This document shows, piece by piece, positions 44,132 through 55,747 of a stretch of DNA of 64,000 nt (position 1 is its first letter; every line of letters starts with the position of its first letter). Below the pieces are notes generated by a model, which was not told the DNA's origin, did not search any database, and worked only from the letters and a program-made list of their open reading frames with translations. Origin of the DNA: Ilyonectria destructans (lineage: Eukaryota > Ascomycota > Sordariomycetes > Hypocreales > Nectriaceae); assembly GCA_020740775.1 (NCBI GenBank), contig JAHEWK010000005.1, forward strand, positions 1,116,001 to 1,180,000. The letters are read 5' to 3'. Made by a program: the position numbers and the translations under genes.

Positions 44132-46755
44132 CTACTACAGTCAATTGGAACTAACAATGGCGGGCGTTAGCGATACGAAGCGTGCGATAAATGACGGTGG
44201 TTACCCAAGTCTATATGTACTATAAATAAATGGCTGTTTCTCCTGTATACACTCCCATCTACCTCCTTATCAGTCTGTGTAAAGATCATCCTAACAGAGC
44301 GCTATTTGTCGAGCGGAAGACGAGATTCCTGATCTCCCAGCGTGTGCAGGAAAGGCCCATTCCCGCCGCCAGACCATTAGCTCGGTCAACACGAGTGATC
44401 CTGGAATAACCAAGTCCGCATTCTACCCTTGATCTAAAGGGATTGGGCGGGTGTCAATGCGCCCTATTAACCCCCGTAATGTCCGACCCAGCCACCGTTT
44501 CAATGAGATGGTCTCGCGATCTCCTCCCCTTTCACGCATCCAACCTTCTCACATATCATCTCAGCATCCACCATGCCTGTTGACCCTCAGCTGTGGTCTC
44601 CCTTTATGGTCCGCCTTGCCTCGCGAGGCTCGAGATGCCATCTATGTCGAACTGTGGCGAATTTGCAGTCTCCGCTAGCATATCATGTGGCACAGTGGGC
44701 GCCCTAGCTAAGCACAGTCACATTTCTGCCGTTGGGAGTGTACTACAAAGTTCCAGGTAGAGGATCAGTTGCAAAAGAACACTGAGGTCTTACGCAATTA
44801 ACTTGGCGTCCCATTGGGTCAATATATGGGCAAAGGTTTTCCGCTTGGCCAACATCTCCAGTCAATGTGGATGAACCACTGGCCTTGTGGTGAGCGTGCC
44901 GCCAAGACATTTGGCGACGAAGCAATTGGAGGCCGGTGGTCATGGGGATAAAGGAACCCAAGCCAACCAGTCACGGCACTCCACCCGAAAGCACTTCTAT
45001 CTCGAAGCGGCTATCATGCAAGATAATGTGTGGATGGACGAGAAAAGAATTGAAGGAAACTACTGAGTAGATGGACCCAGACCTCGACTCCAGCCCCAAG
45101 CCCTTGTATTTCTATGCTATTGTTATGTAAAATTATGTACGTAATAAGGCTAAAAGAAACAGCTGATGCGGAAACGCTGAATCTCAACCTTTAGATCCGC
45201 AAAATGCCTCAAATCCATTTGCGAGTTGACGACGTTTGTATTCACCGATGTGGAAGATTTTCAGATGTTCATCGGCTTCTGTAACCAAAACCGCGAATGC
45301 AGAGCTGGTCCAAGAAGCCACTTCCTCTACCAGCTTTCCTTAGATATGCTAGGCACTTGGAGCTGTCATTGAGCCCAGTTTCCCCCCCTGCACGTTCCCT
45401 GCGTGTCGCTAGAAGACGCTATATACCCGATTTGGGTCGATCTACACAATGCTTATGATTTCCACTGAATGCAACTCAGCCTATTTCAAAATCTTCCAAG
45501 CATCAAGATCTCGGTGGCATCTCGGTCTGTATCGCTATTCCTTAGAGAAGGCTCGTGCGATATCACTAGATTTGAAACCAGCCTGCATACTTAGCTAAGC
45601 CACTTGCTTATTACACATATTACTGGGTAATTCCAAGCTGTAATAATAAACGGGGTTCTCTGAACTTTTACCCAAAATGGCGCAGCTGGTGAATCCAACA
45701 CTAGTCTTAACTCAATATCCCTGCGGTTGCACCAGCGTCTAAGAATGGAATAAAGCAGGTGCTCTAAAGGTTCCGAATGACCTTTGCCCCTGATTGGCCG
45801 TGCGGGTGCAGGACCCGCATTATGAGGAACCTGAGACCGCCTGCAATTTTGAGTTGGCGCATAATTTTTAAGGAAATGAGCAGAGATTTAGAAAAGTGAA
45901 CACTTCTACTGGAATTCCTCGCCCGAAACAAGGCTGGTTTAGAGTTCTTGACTTAACCGGGGATTCCTCGTCGTAGGGGAACGGGCCTTTCGGTCACTAC
46001 GTTAGCTTATCAGAAAAGCCTATTTGAAAAGTATAAAGAGATTAATCCCGTATCTGGCTAAGGTATGTCGACAGGCTGCACCGGCCCAAACGCAGGGCTT
46101 CGCTGCGTAGTCGCAATTGTTGCATTGCCGCGTTGGTGCTGCCTGGAATATGACATTCCAGTAGTGATAATATTGAAAATGAGCTCAACGCGATGAATAA
46201 CTTGAGCGATTAGCCGACCACGTTGTTTGTATTCTCTTCGGCAGCGAATGCCTGTACCGCACTTCCGAGTCGGCCGAGGGGAACAACGCTAGAAAAGGCC
46301 AGGAACCACCATGATGCAGATCATCACAAGTTTGTTCCGCATCAACGGCACAATCCTAGGCAATAAGCCCGTCGGGCACGCGGAGGGTATTCGGAAATTA
46401 AAGCAACCGCTATATCATTGACAAAGTCCGCGGGCTTGGCACCGACCTGCGCCCTATCCATAACTGCGGGAAAGATAGGGGCAACCCGTGTTAGTGAACT
46501 TAAACTAAATTAAATTATGGGATTATTACTAACATCTCCGACCTCTCTGGTCGTTCATCATCGCTTTATATAAATCCATCGTCGGAGTTGATGTTTTCCT
46601 AAGCTTGGTTATTGCGTCCATACTGTTGCTCTCACTTGCATTCTTTTGCTATCCGTTTTTGGTTCCGTCCGGGTACGTGCTGCCAAATCTATCGATCATT
46701 ACCACAGTGGAACTTCCTTTCCGCGGAGAATCACTTGCGGGCTGATCTAAGCATC
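44132..46755. other. Gene-poor region
   Basis: 2.6 kb. From about 44960 to 46610 I find no frame of 60 codons on either strand. A short hairpin lies at 45801-45819, and a TATA-like box (TATATAAAT, about 46566) may serve the GH16 gene. No gene recognised. Confidence 0.55.
45801..45819. repeat. Short perfect hairpin TGCGGGT...ACCCGCA
   Basis: Seven-base arms around GCAGG. GC-rich arms of this kind occur at ends of some fungal hAT elements, but I see no partner end or transposase. Confidence 0.3.
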
Positions 46756-47754
46756 ATGGGTCCCCGAAGTATCATTGTTAGCGCCCTGCTTTGTGCGGTT
46801 GGAGTCCAGGCAGCTATCCCCAAGATTCGCGGGTTCAAACTCACCTGGGCTGATGACTTCAACGGGTACTCCAACACCCTACCCGATGAAGAGAACTGGA
46901 TTATCGACACCGGCACCAGCTATCCGGGTGGCCCTCCGGCTTGGGGTACCTGGGAAATCCAGACGTACACGAACAGCACCGAGAATGTTCGCGTGAATGG
47001 CAACGGTGATCTTCTGATAACCGCCCTGCGAAACTCCTCTGGATCATGGACGTCTTCACGGATCGAGACTCAGCGGACGGACTTCATGGCACTGCCGGGA
47101 GGGAAAATGCGAATCCAGGCTGATCTGAAGATTCCTGACGTGGGCAACAACGGCCTCGGGTACTGGGCTGCGTTTTGGACTCTCGGCAGCGAGTTTCGCG
47201 GCAACTACTGGTACAAAAATCCATCCTAATGCAACCTAGACGTAGTTCTAACGACCGAGTGATCTAGGAACTGGCCCTCTGTTGGAGAGTTCGATATTAT
47301 GGAGAACGTCAACACCCTTGACCGGGCCTGGGGCGTGCTACATTGCGACAAAAACCCCGGCGGTGCTTGCGATGAATCCAACGGCATCGGAAACAGCCGA
47401 CCATGCCCTAACAGCTCTTGCGCAGGGAACTTCCACACCTACGCCGTTGAGATCGACAGGACAGTGTATCCCGAGACGCTGAGCTGGTTTGTTGATGGGG
47501 AGCAGTTCCACCAAATCAACGAAACGCGATTGCCGGAAGACGTTTGGGAGAAAACGGTGCACCGACCTCATTTCATTCTCCTCAACTTGGCTATGGGCGG
47601 TGGCTTCCCGAACGGCGTTAATGGTGGTCCGACGCCAACCAACAGCACTGTTTCAGGAGGCACGTACGAGATCGGATATGTTGCTGTATATAACTCAATC
47701 CACCATCGCCATCACCACGGCAATGCTGTTCTTGACATTCATCTAGGCCACTGA
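46756..47754 (+). CDS. GH16 endo-1,3(4)-beta-glucanase-like secreted enzyme
   Basis: Exons 46756-47210 and 47268-47754 (57-nt intron, GTACAA...TCTAG); 313 residues. The signal peptide is about 20 residues (MGPRSIIVSALLCAVGVQAA). The GH16 catalytic core GEFDIMEN has Glu159 as nucleophile, Asp161 and Glu164 as acid/base. Upstream WEIQTYTN, GGKMRIQADLKIP and GYWAAFWTLGS, and downstream HTYAVEIDRT and PHFILLNLAMGGGFPNG, are standard family blocks. Several N-glycosylation sequons are present. The C-terminus is short and His-rich (HHRHHH), with no carbohydrate-binding module. It probably hydrolyses mixed-linked or 1,3-beta-glucan outside the cell. Confidence 0.93.
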
Positions 47755-48288
47755 GAAAGAGATATACTTTAAGGCCGAAGGGCTTTGCGGGATTGGAGCA
47801 GTCATAGTTATAGTATATAGTTTACCTGACGCACACTTGGCGACGCGGCTACTGGCGTCTTTTTTATTTGTTTATTCTTCCTCTCTTCTCTTCTTCAATT
47901 CAAATTTCTTCCGACCCGTCCTATAACTCTCCTTCCCTAATTGTCAGCTTGAACCGCCTCTGCCGGTACTGTGTTCCCCATGAAGACATGCTCTTGCGCC
48001 TTGGACAGAAGTATAATGCCGTCCAGCGACCTACACCGCAACAGCTACACGTACAGGCTATGACTTAGGGGCTGCACAGACTCAGAACCGCATGGCTGTA
48101 AATATTTGTAGTTCTGGCCCCCTGTAGCTCTAGCGCCACCCAATCTAGCGTTCTTACCTGCATCTTGTAGTTTTGTATAAATACAGGTGTGTTACAGATT
48201 TCCCTGGGAATACCGATCGGGAAGTCCTTGGGACATCCCTGCGCATTCTCCGGCGGTGAGCCCGGGAAGTACGGGGTAAGATACGCTT

Positions 48289-48352
48289 GGACTTCCCTGG
48301 GATTTCCCTGAGGGCCTAATGGAGGCTGATTGGGATTTCCCTGGGATTTCCC
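48289..48352 (+). repeat. TGGGATTTCCC repeats
   Basis: Exact copies at 48298-48308, 48331-48341 and 48342-48352 (the last two adjacent), with related TTCCCTGGGA sequence upstream near 48200. Partly self-complementary. Confidence 0.6.
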
Positions 48353-48400
48353 TAGCTACCCAAATACACATTGTGATAGTACCTGTTACGCCCAGCTGGG

Positions 48401-48640
48401 TCAGGGCCCGGCGAATCTGGGCACTGGAAGCAGCGAGAGTATCAAAAAGGAGGGTATATTCTGGTCAGTTATAGGCTTTGGCTCAGGAGGATGGCCTTCG
48501 GGAAGTTGATGATGGACTTCGGTGGGGATGCCCTGGCAGGTGCATTTATATTGACGTTTGCCGACGTATTCAGTCGCCTCTTCGAGCGATCCTTCAAACT
48601 CAACCACCTCCCAATGGTCTAAAATCTTTCTAACATTCAA
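48401..48640 (-). other. Doubtful exon-like frame
   Basis: About 79 codons without an ATG, reading KILDHWEVVEFEGSLEEATEYVGKRQ then CTCQGIPTEVHHQLPEGHPPEPKP. The charged composition looks protein-like, and TTAG at its 5' side could be a splice acceptor. I do not recognise it and cannot complete a gene model. Confidence 0.25.
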
Positions 48641-48947
48641 TAAGATGGTTTAAATCATGGGTATGAGTCTGAGGATCAAGCTATGAGATGACGTACTTCG
48701 TAGTGACTAGCTCCCAAAGGTGACTCTTAAACGAACTACTTAACGACTAGGATGATTGCGCGATACAGACTGACGAGGGCGTTATCATCCCCACTCATAA
48801 TTAGGAATCACATTGTGCTAACCGAAATTTAGCCTTGTCCGCTTACGGTCAGGTCCTTTTAATACAATGACTCAATGAGTCAATGGAGTTAACTTCGTCA
48901 CCTCAAACTTCATCTTCAATAAAATTTGTTCAGAAATAGAACGCAAA

Positions 48948-49994
48948 ATGCCGAGCAACACTTTTACCTACCGCGCTGTTCCAGATGGGTTGCTGCAACT
49001 TGTTACGAGCCACCTGCCATTCTCGCTGCCCCTTCTAAGACGACTGCAGTATACATCGTTCAAGAACGGGCTAACCCCAACATCGAGAATCATATTGGTT
49101 TCCGACACTGGGGAGATTGGCGATGAGCTTCCTCTACCGAAAAGATTTACCGTGGCTTATGTCGATGTTGGCAGCAATCACAACACTCAAATGTGGCTGT
49201 ACTCGACGCTCGAGGATCAGAAGGAATTGAGTGCAGATGATGACTTATTTTATGAACAGCAACTCAGGGGACTTGTAGATGAAATAATCTTCATTGCCAA
49301 GGAATATGGTGGCAAGCTAGCGCATTCCAATGCCGTACTAATTGGAACTCTCAACTCGAGCGTTCGCGCGATTTTGGAGAGGACCGGACGAGTCATCCCG
49401 AGAACATCTGGACTCTACGACAAGTGGCTCTTCAGGTTCGAGGACATTCCAGACAACCAATCACCACTCCCCGACGGGATGCATTGGGCCACTGCCACAT
49501 TGGATGACTGCAAGGTTGCCATCTCGCGCTCGGATATTCCACGGACAGCGTGAGAAGACCCGAAAATTCTTTGAACTGGCAGGTTTACTAATAGGTGTTT
49601 AATAAAGAGAATCGCTGTCTCAGATGCCAAACTTGATGATCAAACTCCAGGATGGGACGCCAATCTCGTGGGCGTTTCTCAGTAGGTTTCCCCGGAGCTA
49701 GCAAATTGCGACCTGCTAACCTGACTGCAGGCCCGGATGGATCGCTGGCCAGCCTTCATTGTGAAGTTTGTTGCCCCCTGCCTTCACCGATTCTTGGAAA
49801 CTAAGAAACGATATTAGGAACCATACCGGCGGCGAGGCTTGGCCAAGACATTGGCTGCGAAGCTTTTCCGAGAGAGGACTTATGATTACGGTGAGGACGG
49901 GTGGTGCTCTGCTGACGTATCGCCGGACAACGACGGCAGCCGCGGGATGTGCATGCGTCTGAATGGAAAGCCGTACTGGACCTTGTCGTGGTGA
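48948..49994 (+). pseudogene. GNAT-family (FR47-type) N-acetyltransferase, probably frameshifted
   Basis: ATG 48948 opens about 200 codons with family features ending ISRSDIPRTA. Later exons 49624-49681, 49731-49765 and 49818-49994 give MPNLMIKLQDGTPISWAF, PDGSLASLHCE and EPYRRRGLAKTLAAKLF, the last carrying the acetyl-CoA loop (RRRGLA), and end TLSW-stop. Between the two halves the original frame meets TGA at about 49552, while a frame shifted by one base reads EKTRKFFEL, which fits the family, and then needs an intron with a GC donor. No GT-AG choice I tried restores the frame. I therefore call a single-base frameshift; sequencing error is the alternative. Confidence 0.55.
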
Positions 49995-51142
49995 GTCACA
50001 CGAAATACCTACCGAGATCGGACCTCAATTAACGTCGTGTTAGGGTTCTCTTGGTTGTGAGAGAAACAGAGTGAAGAAGATAAATGAGAGGTTGATTAGA
50101 GGTATGCAATTCAGGTTTCCGTAACTCGGATTCTCTGGAATGCGGTGTGTTCCAGGTAGATCTTGGATCTCTTTGTTGGGGAATGAGTCAAAACAATCGA
50201 GATGTCAACTGCATCGATAAGACCACCGCCAGATAGGGAGAAACTACATTTTTCATCGGTAGATCTTATCTTATGACCTGGTACGGGTTGGAATTTTATG
50301 ATGATGGGGAAACCAGCTTCGTACATGAGAAAGGCAATGATCGCGTGGGGATATTCTGTAGACGAAATCGTCGAGTGACCTGTTTTCAGACGTTACAGCA
50401 CAATAAATCCTCGCATTTACCGCAACGATTCACCAATAAATTTCTGGCCTAAACAGTAGTTCCGAATAGGAACGGTCTCGGATATGAGCTGAGGGTCAGA
50501 TGCAAACAGGCTTCAGCTCCATGAAACGCTCCTGGAGTGGTTCCAGACAATGTCTCAGATCCCACTCTGGATTCAACAAAATGTCTTCAAGTAGCAGCCA
50601 GCGAGAAGTAAGCAAAAATAAGCAGGACTTAAATAATTATTCTGATAAGAATCTCTAAGTAATATATGCGACTCCATGGTATCTCATGGAAAAGTGCCGT
50701 CCAGGTCTTATCGCGACTTCGAAGATCGGCGAAGCGGCCCGTGGTCAAGGGGAAATGTAATTCACAACCACCGCGCCTTGAGGGTAAGTAAGCATTGAAA
50801 GAGTTTGGAAACGAGAAATAAACGAACTGGGAAAGTTTCAGTCTCGACGCAATTAATCTCTTAAATCCCCAATGCGACAAGAGACAAATAACCCCCTCGG
50901 CGTATTCTCCAGTCTCTCGGCTTCCGGATTGATGCGCCAAGCTACACACCTAATTAGGGATCAGCCACGCGCCAACCCTCGAGCCACCAAATGTGCGCCG
51001 CCGTTTCCGTTTTCATCGAGAACTTCGGTTATAGGATTAGGGGGCTTGCAGCTCAAAACCAAAGCCCAGCGCATCCCATCACGCGCTCTCAGTTTCAGCC
51101 TGGTTCGCCATTTCCCTCCACCATCAACAATCAGGCCTCACA
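49995..51142. other. Intergenic region
   Basis: 1.15 kb between the GNAT-like gene and the F-box gene. AT-rich, only short chance frames, nothing recognised. Confidence 0.5.
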
Positions 51143-53171
51143 ATGAACCCGAAAACTCCAGTCGCGTTTGCGAGCTTGCCTCCAGAAATTATTAACGAAA
51201 TATGCTCCACATTACCCACCTCCCCGCTTCTAAGCCTCCGGCTCGTTAATCGCCAACTGGGAGCCATCGCGACGTCCTGGGCATTTCGCCACGTGCGACT
51301 GGGAGCACGACAGGGATGCTATGATCACCAACATTTCGTCTGGATCGCCCAGTCAGAAAAACTGCTCCATCTGGTGCGGGAAATCACCTGCGATACCTGG
51401 CTCGGACACACTGCCAAGCACAGCAGTCAATTCGCCTTCAACCACCCCACCGAGTTCTTGAATTCACTACCACTAATACGATGCTTCCACAACTTGGCAA
51501 GTCTGCATTTGCGCTTCAGTGAGCACACTAAACACGACCACATGGATGCCATGGATACAGAGACCGATAACTTCAGATACAGGGTACTTGATACTGCGTT
51601 CAACTGCCTAGCTGGGACCTGGTCTGCCGAAAGTCAGCTAGAGATGGATGAAAACGTGCTGTTGCATCTAGCAGATGGAAATGATCATGTGTGCGAGAAG
51701 CTCTTGATATTCTTCCTATCTAAAAGAGGGTCTTTGGGTCAGTCTTATAGATGAAGAGACTGATGATGACCTCGGATGACCTCGGACAGCCGACAGGCTC
51801 CGGATCCTTCGGAGTCTTTGGCTTCAGCTAGCTATAGATAAAATCAAGGAAAAGCTAGGCCTAGGGCTTATCTGATGACGAGGCCGGTGACGAGGCAAGT
51901 GGCGATGGACGCCTATGAAGACAGAGGAAAAGCTTCACTTCCGTCATAACCGCAGAAATCCGATATCCCGATACATGTGACACGTGCTGCCGTATTCGTT
52001 CGAAGCCGACTATGAGACGGCGCCCGCTTCGGTCGCCGACTTAGGGCCTCTCCCTATCAAGGAATTGACGCTTTCCAACCTGGCTGATTTCCATGATGAG
52101 CGCTTCACAGAGTCGGAAGTGTTCAAGAAAGTTACTTCTATGAGCAGCCTCAAGGACTTAAAACTATCCATTACTCTGCAGGAAGTCGACAAAGATCACG
52201 ATGATGACTATGAACCGCCGGACGCCCTCTGGTTCCGCGAAAAATATGTCATGTTTGAAAATTTGCCTCGCACTTGGCTGTCCCCGTCAGTTGCTGGGAA
52301 TCTCAGGGTTCTATCCTTGTACTCTCGAGATTATTGGGGATGGAACCCGAAGATGGATTTTCGAGCTGTCCGCCCCGGTAATGGCCCGGATTCCGGATTT
52401 CCTAATCTGAAAGTCCTGGCTCTGGGAAAGTACATCTTCAGCCATGATTGGCAAGTTGAGTGGATTGAATCCCTCGGTCAAATGAACACATCTGGTGGTC
52501 TTGAAGAGCTCTACCTAGACAGGTGCCCCATCCTGGTCCAAGCCCGGCACGATGCACCTGCCGACCACGGCACCACGGTCGTCGGCAGAGATTCGGACGG
52601 TAATAGCGTCGAAGTTTCCAACGATGGCTACTACCAGATGGACGCCATGCTCGACGACGATATGTTTGAACCTGAATTGACGTATGAAGACTACCCTCTC
52701 AGGTGGCACCACATCTTCCCACGCTGGCGTGAGTCGATGAAAGCCCTAAGAGTCTTCAAGATGGGCCATAGTTCATGGAATTCTGCGCCGGAGCAGACCA
52801 TGGATGCTTGGTGCAATGAAGGCGCGTTTCAAGAACGAGACCGCGAGGATCTAGCGACCCTATTGCATTACAATAACTTTCGCTCCTTCGACTCCCCATC
52901 GCCACCTCCAAACAAAAGAGACAAGGTCGCGACGGGGCTGGAGAAGTACAGGCACGGTACCGGAATAAATCAACACCCCAGGCATCAGGCGGCGTACATC
53001 TACTTTGACATCGATGTTGCACCGACGCAATGGTGTGAGGTGTATTGGCCTTGGTGTGCATATTCTTGGCAGCCGCGGCTGGATAATGAAGTCCGCGAGA
53101 AGGCTAAAGCGGAATTGGCCCTTTTCTTAGACGAGGTCCAAGGCAGACGAATGGGGTCCGGAGACTCGTGA
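51143..53171 (+). pseudogene. F-box protein gene, apparently split by an insertion
   Basis: The 5' part (ATG 51143 to stop 51754) starts with an F-box (FASLPPEIINEICSTLPTSPL) and continues VREITCDTW, LASLHLRFSE and LDTAFNCLAGTWSAE. The 3' part (open from about 51981 to 53171) carries IKELTLSNLADFHDERF, NLRVLSLYSRDYWGWNPK and GGLEELYLDRCPI, the leucine-rich second half of the same fungal F-box family. Between them lie about 230-300 bp of unrelated DNA with GGATGACCTCGG repeats and stops in the 3' frame just upstream (TGA 51978). I found no splice sites joining the halves. F-box proteins recruit substrates to SCF ubiquitin ligases; this one is probably inactive, or only a short F-box protein is made. 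Confidence 0.55.
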
Positions 53172-54205
53172 TGGGTTGCGACCCGCTGGTGGTTCGGTTA
53201 ATGAGGTGGCCCAAAGAAGGGTGCTGAGAGAGAAGCACGTGTAATACGATAATGGGGTAGGCGTTCCGGCACATGGCGAGCCAGGATTAATTTTCCTTGA
53301 ACAGGCTAAATTCACACAAGATTTCATATACTTCAGATCATCTGGCTCAGCTTCCAACTACAACTGATGTCATAATCTCAGTTTTGTCTCGCCCATCTCA
53401 TCCAGAGATTATATCGACAGCTACACCACTCTGATGGATCATACCCACTCAGACGCCAATCTAACTTGTAATCAAAAGTCAATACCCAGATGATGTATAA
53501 GATCTGGGTAAATGGGTCTCTTGATCATGTCACATAGATGGCTGGTCTTCTCGACATGGTCGGAGGAATACCCTTGCTCAAAGCCAAGACATACTATTCC
53601 TCTCTCACGCCAGAATGGCACGTCGCATAAATGTGGAAGATTCCAAGATCAATGCGTGGCACCAAGGGAGAGGATTCTCGGCAGTCAGGCCCGAAATAAA
53701 CTTGCGGTGGTCACCAGATGCCCCTGCCACTCTCATTCAGGAGATCGGTAGACCGGAGCCATCGGCTGACTGCCCTATCGGGGTGTCGGATGATCCCTGC
53801 CGAGGCGGCCATTTGTGCGTGGAATATAGGCTCGGTAGCGGTTCCGGGCCGCCAAGGCGTTGTTTAAACGGATGGAAAAACCGTGGGGCAGCGCTCCTTC
53901 ATTTGCGACTTCTCCGGTGGCTCGATGGAGATGACGGGTGGCTCCAAAAAAGTACACGGAGCTGTTTCAGGCCTGTTTCCGTCTGCTCCGTCAGATCCAT
54001 GCACCAGCGGACCAACTACCCCGTCAGGGATGTTTCCCCCGCAAGTTTGTCTCGATATCAGCTGGATTTCTATTAAACTTCGGGGGTTTGAGAATCATAT
54101 GTAAAGGGTCCGCTTCGTCCGCTTCTTTCGTGTGGAAACGGAAACCAGCCCAGTCAAACATTGTTTATTCTTTGTTCCATCTTACTTCCTTTCATATCGA
54201 ACATC
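53172..54205. other. Promoter region of the GH11 xylanase
   Basis: 1.03 kb with a GGCTAA box at 53304 and chance frames only. No gene recognised. Confidence 0.5.
53304..53309 (+). promoter_or_regulatory. GGCTAA box upstream of GH11
   Basis: XlnR/Xyr1-type core hexamer pointing toward the xylanase, about 900 bp upstream of its start. A single hexamer at this distance is weak evidence. Confidence 0.25.
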
Positions 54206-55221
<1,016 letters not shown>

Positions 55222-55747
55222 AGGGCACGGCAAAGGCCAAATGATGGAGGTTTTCTTGTACATATTAAACGCAGCCAGAGTTGAGCTCTGTGCTGAAGAA
55301 CATACTTGAGCTCTGTACCGAAGAACATATTTGAGATGTCCCACCTGGGACCTGCTCTATCTTTTTGTCCCCAGTAATGAATGTGATGGGCTGCCGTGCA
55401 GTAACACAGTGTTAAATGCCGCTGCCTGGAGATTTCGCACAGTCATAGATGCGCTAGGTCGAGGTCCAGAGCCCCGCAGCTGCTCTGAAACCCTTGGATG
55501 AATACAGTGCGCATTCTTTCCAGGTTTCACATACATAGCTTTCCTTTGAAGACTCACCGTCACGATAGCATCAAATCTCTCCAACGCAACAACCGCCATT
55601 CTTCAGCCAGCATGGACACGAGACCATCACCTCCACCCGACCACAGAAATCCTCTCCCTCTGCCCTTCTAAGCCCTGTCGGCCATTCCTCTCCAGCCGGT
55701 AGCCTTTGGTTTTCACACCGTGAGCGCGTGTGCGACGCCAGTTCACG
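55222..55747. other. Intergenic region with a 25-bp duplication
   Basis: 526 bp between the xylanase and the nuclease gene, containing the repeat at 55281-55330. Nothing else seen. Confidence 0.5.
55281..55330 (+). repeat. 25-bp tandem duplication
   Basis: Two adjacent units starting TTGAGCTCTGT (55281-55305 and 55306-55330), differing at a few bases. It sits in the presumed 3' untranslated region of the xylanase. Confidence 0.75.

Larger units (their letters stand above)
47755..48947. other. Intergenic region with short repeats
   Basis: 1.2 kb holding three copies of an 11-bp unit at 48298-48352 and a doubtful minus-strand frame at 48401-48640. No gene confidently recognised. Confidence 0.5.

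Noticed and set aside
49552..49623. Ordinary GT-AG intron (GTGAGA...TCTCAG) in the GNAT gene
   Set aside because: It leads straight into a stop in the next exon and puts the conserved MPNLMIKL segment out of frame.
53615..54076. Plus-strand frame of 153 codons before the xylanase
   Set aside because: Cys/Arg/Trp-rich without family motif, overlapping the xylanase promoter; probably chance.
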